Origin: Hypomesus transpacificus
Taxonomy: Eukaryota; Chordata; Actinopteri; Osmeriformes; Osmeridae
Direction of reading: 5' to 3'
DNA length: 64,000 bases
Assembly: GCF_021917145.1 (NCBI RefSeq)
Contig: NW_025813737.1
Span: forward strand, 248,001 to 312,000
The notes under the pieces were generated by a model, which saw only the letters and a program-made list of their open reading frames with translations, had not been told where the DNA came from and did no database searches. A program made the translations under genes and the position numbers. Of this stretch, positions 9,408-17,706 are shown piece after piece. Numbering within the stretch: the stretch's first letter is position 1; each line of letters begins with the position of its first letter.

Positions 9408-9965
9408 GTATAGGGCTCTTGCCTCCGTGGATGGGATGGAGGGGAGCAGGCTTAAAGGTGCCGTACCTCCAAAATGGAGGGGGGCGCACTTAAAGGGCTC
9501 ACGCCTCCCTAGATGGGGGGCAGGGCGTTTAAAGGGTCCGCGCCCCCGCGGGCGGCCGGGAGCACGCTTAAAGGGCCCGTGTCACACGGAAGGAGGGGAG
9601 CGCGCTTAAAGGTGCCGTACCTCCAAAATGGAGGGGGGCGCGCTTAATGGGCTCACGCCTCCCTAGATGGGGGGGAGGGCGTTTAAAGGGTCCGTGCCCC
9701 CGCGGGCGGCCGGGAGCACGCTTAAAGGGCCCGTGTCACACGGAAGGAGGGGAGCGCGCTTAAAGGTGCCGTACCTCCAAAATGGAGGGGGGCGCACCTA
9801 AAGGGCTCACGCCTCCCTAGATGGGGGGGAGGGCGTTTGAAGGGTCCGCGCCTCCGCGGACGGCCGGGAGCACGCTTAAAGGGACCGTGTCACACGGAAA
9901 GAGGGGAGCGCGCTTAAAGGGCCCGTGCCTCCATGGATGGAGGGGGGGCGCTCTTAAAGGGCTCA
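9408..9965. repeat. 154-bp higher-order minisatellite
   Basis: Three full periods of 154 bp (starts 9451, 9605, 9759), each built of four diverged subunits of about 38 bp that carry a (C/G)TTTAAAGG or CTTAAAGG core and a short GC-rich inverted repeat. It lies in the 3' part of the SGNH-only element. Confidence 0.85.
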
Positions 9966-10073
9966 TGCAGGGGAGCGCGTGTTGAGGTCCCGCGCTCACC
10001 CTGAGATGGGATGGCGTCGGCGGGGGTCCCGTGCTAGCAGCCACGGTCGTGGCGAAGCACAGGATCCCAGTGA

Positions 10074-11456
10074 TTAAAAGAAAGGGGTCCAGTGGGCGAG
10101 CACGGCACGGGCCGTGGACGCTGTCCAATGGATATTGTCCAGCAGGGTATGGAAGGAGGCAGCTGGGAGGAGGGGGATGACGGGACTGTTGGCCGCTAGG
10201 AAGCGGTTAAGGAGAGTGATGTTGTCCCTCTCCTGGCGCGGCAAACCCGGGTCTCCGTTTATAAGAGGAACCAAAACGGAGGCCCGAGGGAAGGTGGCGC
10301 GCGCCCGCCGAAGCATCACATCCGCCTCAGGGTGTGAGTAGGCGGGGGGTGAGCCACGGTTGTTCAGCCCGAAGGACAGAATCAAACATCTGACCTGCAA
10401 GTTGGGGACCGCAACACTGTTGATGATCCCAGTGGCGTGCTTAATCTTGGCCCCGGGGTAGCAGTCCACCTGAACGTCCCCGGACAGGACAGCCGGGAGG
10501 CGGTTCAGGTTGGAGTCCCCGAGGATGAGGATTGGGCGGGTGGGGGTGATGGACCAGTCCTTCTTAAGGCCGTGGACATGGCGAGTGAAGAGGGGGAGCG
10601 GGCGTGCCTCCGCCGGGCGCCCCGTAGGCGCCATACTACGGGGAGTGGGAACTAGAGAGGGAGCGGCCATGGTGGTGATGGGTGGGGAAGGGGAGGGTAG
10701 GGGGGTGGAGGTGCGAAGGAGGGGGGTCCCGGCCGCAAGAAGAGCGGGTGCGGCGGGGACAGGAGCAGGCGGGGTGGGGACCGGCGTCCGCATCTCCTCC
10801 GCAAAGATGGCCTCCAGTCCCTCAAGGCCTGAAAGCAGGCCAGGGGTGTGGGAGGGGGAAGAAAGGGAGGCCAGGAGAGGCTGGGAAAAGGGATGATGCT
10901 GTACCTCAAAATCACTGACATGGTCAGCCAGGAGGAGGTCATCGCTGGCCCCCGTCAGGTCCAGGCCAGCGGTGTCATACACTGGAGAGTCGGTGGTGGG
11001 TGGTGGGGGGGCTACGAGGGGCCCCGTGCCAGTAACCGGGGGCCCACAATCCATGCCCGATTCCCGGTCCACGGCAAGGTCAAGAGGATTGACCGGGGGG
11101 GTGGAGGGGGGTGGGGGGGAGGGGGGTAGAGGGGTGGTGGAGGGGGTCATAGGGGGGGCGGGGTGTAGGATGGGAGGTATGGTGGAGGAGGTGGGAGGGG
11201 AGGGGGGTGGGGCTAGGGTGGGAGGGGGGGAGGAGGGGGAGGAGGAGGTCGTGGTCGAAGCGTGCGTCACGTCCATGGGGGTGTCGCCCGCGTCCCTGGC
11301 CAGCGGTGCCTCCGGAATACTAAAGAGGACCGACAAGGACCTGCGGGACGTCGAGGTGGAGGCGTAGGGTGCTGCGGCGGCCTTCCTTGCCGACACGGGG
11401 GCAGCCCAAGTGACGGCAGGGGCCGCCGGGAACACCACGCTAGGCAGGAGGGCCAT
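10074..11456 (-). CDS. SGNH/GDSL-like hydrolase, proline-rich N-terminus
   Basis: 460 residues from ATG. Residues 1-290 are low-complexity, rich in Pro, Ser, Thr and Ala. Residues about 305-460 form an SGNH-hydrolase-like domain: block I LILGDSN with the likely nucleophile Ser, block II CYPGA, block III SFGLNN with the Asn, and block V DNIHWT with the His. The layout matches the C-terminal part of ORF1 in the PLEs of this window (12461-17673, 41410-46526), but the sequence is clearly diverged. The frame remains open upstream of the ATG to the telomeric tract, so the true N-terminus may be missing. Esterase ORFs are known in ORF1 of some LINEs (CR1-like) and in bdelloid telomeric PLEs; substrate and role are unknown. 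No slippery heptamer occurs near its stop, and no ORF2 follows. Confidence 0.72.
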   Translation of the reverse strand: MALLPSVVFPAAPAVTWAAPVSARKAAAAPYASTSTSRRSLSVLFSIPEAPLARDAGDTPMDVTHASTTTSSSPSSPPPTLAPPPSPPTSSTIPPILHPAPPMTPSTTPLPPSPPPPSTPPVNPLDLAVDRESGMDCGPPVTGTGPLVAPPPPTTDSPVYDTAGLDLTGASDDLLLADHVSDFEVQHHPFSQPLLASLSSPSHTPGLLSGLEGLEAIFAEEMRTPVPTPPAPVPAAPALLAAGTPLLRTSTPLPSPSPPITTMAAPSLVPTPRSMAPTGRPAEARPLPLFTRHVHGLKKDWSITPTRPILILGDSNLNRLPAVLSGDVQVDCYPGAKIKHATGIINSVAVPNLQVRCLILSFGLNNRGSPPAYSHPEADVMLRRARATFPRASVLVPLINGDPGLPRQERDNITLLNRFLAANSPVIPLLPAASFHTLLDNIHWTASTARAVLAHWTPFF

Positions 11457-11497
11457 AGCCAGTTGCAGTGTCCTCTGGGGGACCGGGGTACCCCAGA

Positions 11498-11551
11498 GGG
11501 TTAGGGTTGGGGTCGGGGTCAGGGTTTAGGGTTAGGGTTTAGGGTTAGGTT
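11498..11551 (+). repeat. Interstitial telomeric tract 4
   Basis: TTAGGG mixed with TTGGGG, TCGGGG, TCAGGG and TTTAGGG variants. Confidence 0.85.
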
Positions 11552-12436
11552 TGGCAATAGTGACGAGGAAACACCCTGTGGGACCCCGACGGGACCACAG
11601 TTCAGGTGAGACCCCATTATGGCACGCGCACCTGAAAACCCTCTCACTCCAACCCCTGAAATGGAATAAAGAATATATTCTAAAAGTCTAAAAGAACTGA
11701 TTTGCAAGCACTAGTCTGTCGGCTCAAGAGCTAAACAATAGGAGTCTGACAGTATTAGCATCCCACAGGGTTGACATACTGTTGTCCGAAGACTTTCCTC
11801 CTAATATTGAACCAAAATACTGAAGTATGGACCGGAAATTCTTTGGGTGGGGGTGGCGGGGGGAGAGAGCTGGAGGGTGGTGAGAGGGTGGGGGGAAGAG
11901 AGCTGAAGGGTGGTGCGGAAAGGGGTGGGGAAAACAATGAGGGAAGTGTGAGAATCTATATATCTACGATATGACCATACAGAGTCGACACCCACAGGGC
12001 GAGGAACACTGTTGCCCACAGGGCTTTAGTCAGCCTCTACCTACCATCCAAGGGGTAATTCCCAGGATGGGAGGAGAGAGTAAAAAAAGGGGGGGGGGGA
12101 ATGGGGGGTGGCGGGGGCGGGGGTTGGCCGGGGGCGGGGAAAGGGGTGGGGGGTGGCGGGGGCGGGGGTTGGCCGGGGGCAGGGAAAGGGGTGGGGGGTG
12201 GCGGGGAGCGAGAAGGGAGTGCGGGGGGGGTTTAGGGGAGGTGTTGAGAGGGATCATAGTCTTCATCCAATATCCTGTGTTCAAGTCCTCTTCCAACATC
12301 CTGTGTCAAAGTCTTCTTCAAATGTTGTTGTCAAACCTGACCTTTCCATTAGTCTTCATCCAATGTCCAAGTCCTCTTCAACTGTTGTGCTTTCTTGTTG
12401 TCAAACCTGACCTTTTTAGCAAATAGGAGCCCGTCA
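11552..12436 (-). repeat. TAR-A block (type 2), truncated
   Basis: Begins TTGGCAATAGTGACGAGG and shares the CCTGTGGGACCCCGACGGGA core with type 1. Contains a G-rich tract (12088-12235, strong G-quadruplex potential on the + strand) and fragments of the 93-bp repeat. It ends abruptly at GAGCCCGTCAG, where TTAGGG starts; other copies continue there. Confidence 0.8.
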
Positions 12437-12460
12437 GGGTTAGGGTTAGGGTTAGGTTAG
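12437..12460 (+). repeat. Interstitial telomeric tract 5
   Basis: GGGTTAGGGTTAGGGTTAGG, directly abutting the 3' end of PLE copy 1. Confidence 0.88.
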
Positions 12461-12742
12461 ATAAGAGATCTCAACCCCTTGCAGGGTTGGAGTTGCACTG
12501 GCACTAGCTCATTGTGCTGGACTGTGGAGACCTATTGTTCCTGTAAAGATGTGAAGATGAAAGAATAATTTTTATGGAGATTTGAAGGTCTGTAAGGTAA
12601 GTGTTTTTGGTAAGTATAGTGCACATTGTTCGTCCTCAATGAGGGTGCAATAAACTAATGTGACATTCTTTTCTTTCTATTCCCCCAGGTGAATCCTACA
12701 ACATTGAACGCAGCAAAAGAGGTAAGTGCAACTGCATTCTGG

Positions 12743-12884
12743 AGCTGGGATCTCCCACATGGCAGGGCAACAAGCGCCCAACACAAATGTAATAAATCAT
12801 AATTCATAGCAATATTATTACAACAGAAAACATATATATATATATACATATATATGAAGCCCTGCCATGTGGAAGATCCCAACT
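12743..12884 (-). promoter_or_regulatory. Conserved 3'UTR hairpin of PLE copy 1
   Basis: The arms 12743-12768 and 12859-12884 can form 26 consecutive base pairs (two of them G-U) enclosing a 90-nt AT-rich loop. It lies about 90 nt after the ORF2 stop. The homologous hairpin at 41797-41936 pairs through compensatory changes. It may be a recognition structure for the reverse transcriptase; that role is inferred. Confidence 0.8.
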
Positions 12885-12975
12885 ACCTGTAACGTCTACA
12901 GATATCCCCAGGGACAACAAAGTAAGATTTTTTAAAAAACACTCCTTTATGTTTAATCGGAACCTGTTTGGATTT

Positions 12976-15198
12976 TTAATATTTCTCATTTAGCCCTAAT
13001 GGGTCAATTGTTCTTAAAAGATGAATCCAGGTTCTCTCTGCCTTTTGTCTTTGAGTTTTTGTCCACTCTTTCTGGCTCTCCAGACCCTCAATCCCCATAT
13101 TGCTAACCCCATGCAATGCAAAGTGCCGGTATAGGACCGTCTCCTTGTTTCCTCTCCTGACCTGATACCTGTGCTGTTTAAAACGGATCTCCATGGAGTA
13201 TTTGGATTCTCCAATGTACAGTTTCTGGCAACTCGAGCATCTAATTGCGTACACCACATTGTAAGTTTTAAAGTTGATGTTTTTCCTTATTGGTACCCCC
13301 CTCCCAGAATGTCTATTTCCAACATAGACATCCTGGTGGAAATGTTCTTGTTCTGTTAGGGATACCTTAGGTTTCTTATTTAGGCTCGAGTGTACCAGTT
13401 TGTCTTTCAGGTTTTTATTCCTTCTGTATGCAGAGATCAACTTAAAAGAACCCAGGTCCTCCAGGGTCTCCTGGGCCTGTCCAAGGTTGTGCCTTAATTG
13501 GCCACCCAAACGTCCAAGAGGACGAGAGAACGTCGTGACCACAGGTATAATTTTTTTCTCATCATCTTTCACCACATATTTTCCATTTGTTTGAAACACC
13601 CCTCTCACTTCGCTCTTTATCCCCCTCAGGAACCTCCGAGAATATCCCCGAGGCCTTAAGGCTTTAAAGAGGACCGATGTCGCCTCCTCCACATCCTCCA
13701 GGTGAGTACAAATGCGATGGAATCTGATAAGTTGTGATTTTACCAGACCTTTATATGTATGCTTGGGATGATAACTATTTTTGTGGAGCAGAGCATGTCT
13801 ATCTGTTTCCTTAAAGAAAACCTTGGTAGCTAATTTTTTTATTGTTGCACCCAAACTGGATGTAAAAAATACCTGTGTGTCTAGAAATTCCAACGTTTCT
13901 CTCTGGATGTTGTGTGTTATCTTGATGGCCGGATGATGTGTATTTAAGACCTCTAAGAATTCTTTGAAACTCTCCATATCTCCCTCCCAGATACCGAAGA
14001 TGTCATCAAGGTACCTCAAGTACAGTGACGGCAGATGGCGACATTTTACAAATGCTGATTCTTCCCACCCGCACATATACAAATTTGCATAGGCCAGGGC
14101 AAATTTCTTGCCCATCGCTGTACCATGAATCTGGAGGTAATATTTATTGTTGAACTCAAAGTCATTCCGGTCCAGGCTCATCTTTAAAAGTTCTAAAATA
14201 AAGGCATCAGGTCTTCCTACAACAGGAAATTTATTAAAGGCAGCTCTAATTGCCTGCAGGCCCAGAGTCGTGTCTATGTTGGTGTATAGTGAGTTGATGT
14301 CTATGGAAAACAAAAACGCATCGGCTGAGACTGAAATTAACCCAACTTTCTCCACAAAATCATACGTATCCTTTATGTAAGAAGCATGTCTGTGTGAGAG
14401 TGGGTTAATGTGCGAGTCCAGATACTCAGCGATGTTAGACGACTCTGAGCCACAGTCACTTACTATTGGTCGGCCACAGGGAACCCGGCCCGGGACAGTC
14501 CATTTATCAAGGGCCTTGTGTATCTTAGGGAGCAGATAGAAAACCCTTGGCCTGGGAACATCCGGTCCCAACAGGTAAGACATTTGCTTTGATGTTATTA
14601 TGTCAGCCTGAAACATTTCACACAAGACGAAGCGAATCATGATCTGTGTCTCGGGCTGCATTGAATGTAATAAAGGTGTATAATGTTCTCTGTTGGCCAA
14701 TTGTTTTTCTGCTTCCAAAAGATACTGAGTCCTGTCCATAATCACAATTTGTGACCCCTTATCTGCCGGTTTGATTACCAGAGCCGGGTTTTCTGCCAGA
14801 GTCTTGATGGCTTGGAGTTCCCCCGTACTCAGATTGTAAGTCTGCTCCGGCATTGGTCTAAAGGCCCAAAGAGCTTCCAGATCTTTCTGGATAAGGGTTT
14901 CAATTGTGTTAGCCACCCTCTGTGGCACCCAGCTAGACGGGTCCGTGAAGGGTGTATGGACATATTCATTTTCATAATTAAAATGATCTAACAGTTTTAA
15001 TCTCCTATGATAAATATGGAGGTCTCGGCGTAATTCCCTGCGGTCTGGCTGCCTTGGAGTAGGAATGAAGGTAAGTCCCAATTCCAGCACTTTTTTCTCG
15101 ACCTCATTCAGTCTATAAGACCTTGAGAGGTTCATAATGTTGGATGATGGAGCTGTATTATCACACTCGTCTCCATTTAGTTTAAAAATTCCAGCCAT
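12976..15198 (-). CDS. PLE ORF2: reverse transcriptase with C-terminal GIY-YIG endonuclease
   Basis: 740 residues, intact. The N-terminus has the PLE hallmark NLSRSYRL..VLELGLTFIPTP (residues 23-48). RT motifs: VIKPADKGSQIVIMDR (141-156), GRPIVSDCGS (242-251), motif A SIDINSLYTNI (298-308), motif B GTAMGKKFALAYAN (359-372), motif C RYLDD (395-399), then EFLDTQVF. The C-terminus (about 645-735) is a GIY-YIG nuclease: VVYAI..CxxC..KLYIGES..R..H, with the CxxC insertion typical of PLEs. PLE RTs are the closest relatives of telomerase RT. Motif B has Leu at residue 368 where the second copy has the usual Pro, so activity is uncertain. The start ATG lies 22 nt inside the end of ORF1; -1 frameshifting from ORF1 is the likely expression route (see findings). 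Confidence 0.93.
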   Translation of the reverse strand: MAGIFKLNGDECDNTAPSSNIMNLSRSYRLNEVEKKVLELGLTFIPTPRQPDRRELRRDLHIYHRRLKLLDHFNYENEYVHTPFTDPSSWVPQRVANTIETLIQKDLEALWAFRPMPEQTYNLSTGELQAIKTLAENPALVIKPADKGSQIVIMDRTQYLLEAEKQLANREHYTPLLHSMQPETQIMIRFVLCEMFQADIITSKQMSYLLGPDVPRPRVFYLLPKIHKALDKWTVPGRVPCGRPIVSDCGSESSNIAEYLDSHINPLSHRHASYIKDTYDFVEKVGLISVSADAFLFSIDINSLYTNIDTTLGLQAIRAAFNKFPVVGRPDAFILELLKMSLDRNDFEFNNKYYLQIHGTAMGKKFALAYANLYMCGWEESAFVKCRHLPSLYLRYLDDIFGIWEGDMESFKEFLEVLNTHHPAIKITHNIQRETLEFLDTQVFFTSSLGATIKKLATKVFFKETDRHALLHKNSYHPKHTYKGLVKSQLIRFHRICTHLEDVEEATSVLFKALRPRGYSRRFLRGIKSEVRGVFQTNGKYVVKDDEKKIIPVVTTFSRPLGRLGGQLRHNLGQAQETLEDLGSFKLISAYRRNKNLKDKLVHSSLNKKPKVSLTEQEHFHQDVYVGNRHSGRGVPIRKNINFKTYNVVYAIRCSSCQKLYIGESKYSMEIRFKQHRYQVRRGNKETVLYRHFALHGVSNMGIEGLESQKEWTKTQRQKAERTWIHLLRTIDPLGLNEKY
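15147..15186 (-). promoter_or_regulatory. Predicted -1 ribosomal frameshift signal, PLE copy 1
   Basis: On the minus strand T TTA AAC (15186-15180) sits in the ORF1 frame just before its TAA (15179-15177). After a 3-4 nt spacer, ATGGAG (15176-15171) pairs with CTCCAT (15152-15147), with an inner GTGT/ATAC stem. A -1 slip would continue exactly in the ORF2 frame. Confidence 0.7.
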
Positions 15199-17083
15199 AG
15201 TTTAAAAATTCTGTCTGCAGTTTCCGGAGTCCAATGGACCGGGTCCCTTGGCATCACATTAAAATAGCGCGTCTCCAAGACAGGTAAATATTCACAACTT
15301 TTAACAATATCCTCATTAAATCTCCTCAGTAGGCTCTTTTCTAAGTCACCCAGCCTGTCTGAGAAATGGATCTGTGCTACATAGATGATAGCATTTGGAA
15401 ATCCTGTGTCACACACCGCTAGGAGTCGTCGCATCTGTTTCAGTAATGTATCAGGTACATTCTTCTTTAAACAGTTCACCAGGCCTACAGAAAGGATCAC
15501 CTTTTCCACTTCCAGCTGGGGAGCTAGCTTTGCTATTACTCCCCTTAGGTGATCACAAGAGGCCCCTGGGAAACTGTCTACCTGAATGTTGTTATTTTCA
15601 AAGGTAGGTATTTTTGCGAGGTTGGAATCTCCTATAAACAGTATTGGTTTTGTGACTTCCAGGTTCCATGCAAAGATCTTTCTTTGGACATTTGGATGTC
15701 TTACAGGTTCCACACGAGAGGCGGTAGCCAATGGCAGCTGGCAGCGAGGACTAAGGTAAGTGGGGCTGGGGGGGTGTGGGGAGGGGCGGGAACGGGGAAC
15801 GGGACGGTTGAGGTTAGGGTCAGGTGACAGGGTAGAGGTCAAGTCCCCATTCATTCCCAAACAGTTGGGGTTAGGCACCGGGGGCAGAGTGGAGGTAAGA
15901 TCCCCATCTGTCCCTAGTGGAGGAGAGGCCCAGGAAAGGGAGGGGTTGGGGTTAGGTAAGGGGGAATTTGGGAAGAGGCCCCCATTGGCCACCATCATAG
16001 TCTCTCGCTGTCCCATAGTGCCCTCTGGAGGACCACTCAGGTCATTAGGACAAGGAGAAGAATTAAGACTCTCACTAATGTGGACTGCCACATTACTGAG
16101 TTGGGGAGGATTTTGGTTTGTTGCCCCCCTCTCCCCACCCCCCTCACCTGCAGAGCGCTCGCCTGCAGAGTGAGAATCCCCTCCTGGAGGACCCCGTGCA
16201 GCCTCAATTTCTGAGGAGGTGTCCTCCATTTGGAGATTAAAGGGTATGGGAGTCTGGGGTGGCAACTCCATCATAACAACGCTAGTCGGCCTAGATGACA
16301 TTAAGGCCTCCTTAAAGGTAAGTAGCATTGGCTCTGTTGTTATTGTTGTTCTTCCTCCCTCTAATGGTCTAATTTTATACCTTTCAGTCCCCAGAGGACC
16401 ACCAGAGGTCGCCAAATCCCCTTTCCCAGGTAAGTTGTTATTCCCATGGGTAGGGGTATTTTTTGGACGTAACCTACTCAGGTTGGTCCTCTGTTTTTTA
16501 GGGATAGGTGTTCCCTGGATGTAAGGGGTCTGGCCCTCCCTCCCTGGGGAGCAGAGCAACGGCGGGAAGTCCACACTGTCAGAGTTCAGTGGGTTTGGAA
16601 TAGCTGGTATTTCCATTGGAGTTATCAGCATTGTACGCAGAGTATCCACAGATGTACTAGTGAATCTTCTTTTGTATTTCAGCTTACTCCAACCCACCGC
16701 TACCTGAAGGGCCCTTTCATCCAGTACTGGTAAGTCTCCCAAAATTGAACCCATTACCCCATCGTAGTGGACCCGTAATGTTTCCAATACATCCCTCAAC
16801 CACTTTGAGTATCATTTTTCACTCTTTCTGTGGTATTGAGCGATGGCGAGGATGGTTTGATAAAATATGCTAATTTTTGTACCTGTCTTTCCATCCCCTT
16901 AGGACAGACTCCTGTCAAAATAGAATGACTCAGAATCTCAGAGTGATGTAATGCTTGGAGAAGCTTGAAGTATTTCTTGGTGAGTGGGATATTGAGAGGA
17001 TTCGATGTATAATTCCTTCCCTCTGTTATGTTTCCCCCCAGGGCATTTCCCCCTTCAGCGGGTTGCTCCTGGCTCACCTCCAT
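15177..17083 (-). pseudogene. PLE ORF1 with SGNH hydrolase domain, one frameshift
   Basis: Starts at ATG 17083 and reads about 95 residues, including NIPLTKKYFKLLQALHHSEI, until a stop at 16798-16796. The homologous text then continues in the next frame to 15177. The second copy has CCACCTTTGAG where this one has CCACTTTGAG (about 16801), so a 1-bp deletion broke the frame. The middle part (about 16500-15750) is Pro/Ser/Thr-rich and variable. The C-terminal 155 residues are SGNH-like: FIGDSN (nucleophile Ser), SFPGAS, SVGLVN (Asn), DPVHWTP (His). An esterase-type ORF1 is unusual for vertebrate PLEs as far as I know; in CR1-like LINEs and bdelloid Terminons similar domains occur. The function, perhaps lipid or membrane handling or protein scaffolding, is open. 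Confidence 0.8.
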
Positions 17084-17673
17084 ACTCCACTAGTGATTGG
17101 AAAACTGCTAAAAGAATTGCCCAAACTTGAGCTAGACAGTCCACAATTAATTCTAGTGCCTTAGAAGAATATAAGTGCACAGACATTAAGAATTAAAAAT
17201 AAAACTATCTCATGTGGTCATTTCCTGTTAGTCCTTTTATTCTTGCACATATAAAGTTTGCTTTAAGAAAAGCATTTTTTGGAGAACTTTTCCTTAATAA
17301 AGGCAGAAAAGAACTTTCTCCCTTGCACAATCGGGATCCCTTTCTGGGTTGGCCTAGATACAATTCCCCTATATTTGGCCAGTCACTGTAGCACTGCACA
17401 CTGTGTTTTCTTGCAACCAAAACCAAGGGCTCTAGGCCAAACAAAAGAAAGGGTTTGTGTAGGCACACTGCACTGCACTCCACACGCACACAGAACCACA
17501 CCAAAAACTCACACCAGTTTCTGGCCAGTTTTTAGGGGAACTCAGCCCTGCCAACCCAACTAGGTTTCCCCAGTGGAAGATGTGCAAGAATTGCGTTTTC
17601 ATAAAAAAATAAAATAAGGACTAAAAAAGTTCAAGGCCAAACTACTTTGACCCTGAATAAAACCACAAGAAGA

Positions 17674-17706
17674 GGGTTAGGGTTAGGGTTAGGGGGGGGT
17701 TAGGTT
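17674..17706 (+). repeat. Interstitial telomeric tract 6
   Basis: GGGTTAGGGTTAGGGTTAGGG plus a G run, starting at the 5' border of PLE copy 1. Confidence 0.88.

Larger units (their letters stand above)
8962..11497 (-). mobile_element. SGNH-hydrolase-only telomeric element, 5'-truncated
   Basis: Block flanked on both sides by TTAGGG tracts. On the minus strand it carries one ORF (10074-11456) followed by a 154-bp tandem array and a 3' end facing the proximal telomeric repeats. This is the same orientation as the two PLEs, but there is no reverse transcriptase. The ORF frame is open up to the distal telomeric junction at 11497, so the 5' part was probably lost when the repeats were added. Its 3' region shares the core CTCCAGGAACCC-CAAAGGG with TAR-B (about 9070-9095 and 7558-7583). 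Confidence 0.65.
12461..17673 (-). mobile_element. Penelope-like retroelement, copy 1
   Basis: About 5.2-kb element on the minus strand: 5' leader (17673-17084), ORF1 (17083-15177, SGNH hydrolase, one frameshift), ORF2 (15198-12976, RT plus GIY-YIG endonuclease), and a 3'UTR with a 26-bp inverted repeat. Both ends abut TTAGGG repeats. The 3' end faces the proximal tract and the 5' end faces the distal one. No LTR-like terminal repeats or target duplication other than telomeric sequence are visible. Near its 3' end (12489-12500 on the minus strand) is a small stem-loop CAACCC..GGGTTG that recurs in the second copy. Confidence 0.88.

Noticed and set aside
12461-12720. Hammerhead ribozyme at the PLE ends (known from other PLEs)
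   Set aside because: No CTGATGA core with GAAA partner was found on either strand near the ends of the two copies. A covariance search could still find a minimal variant.
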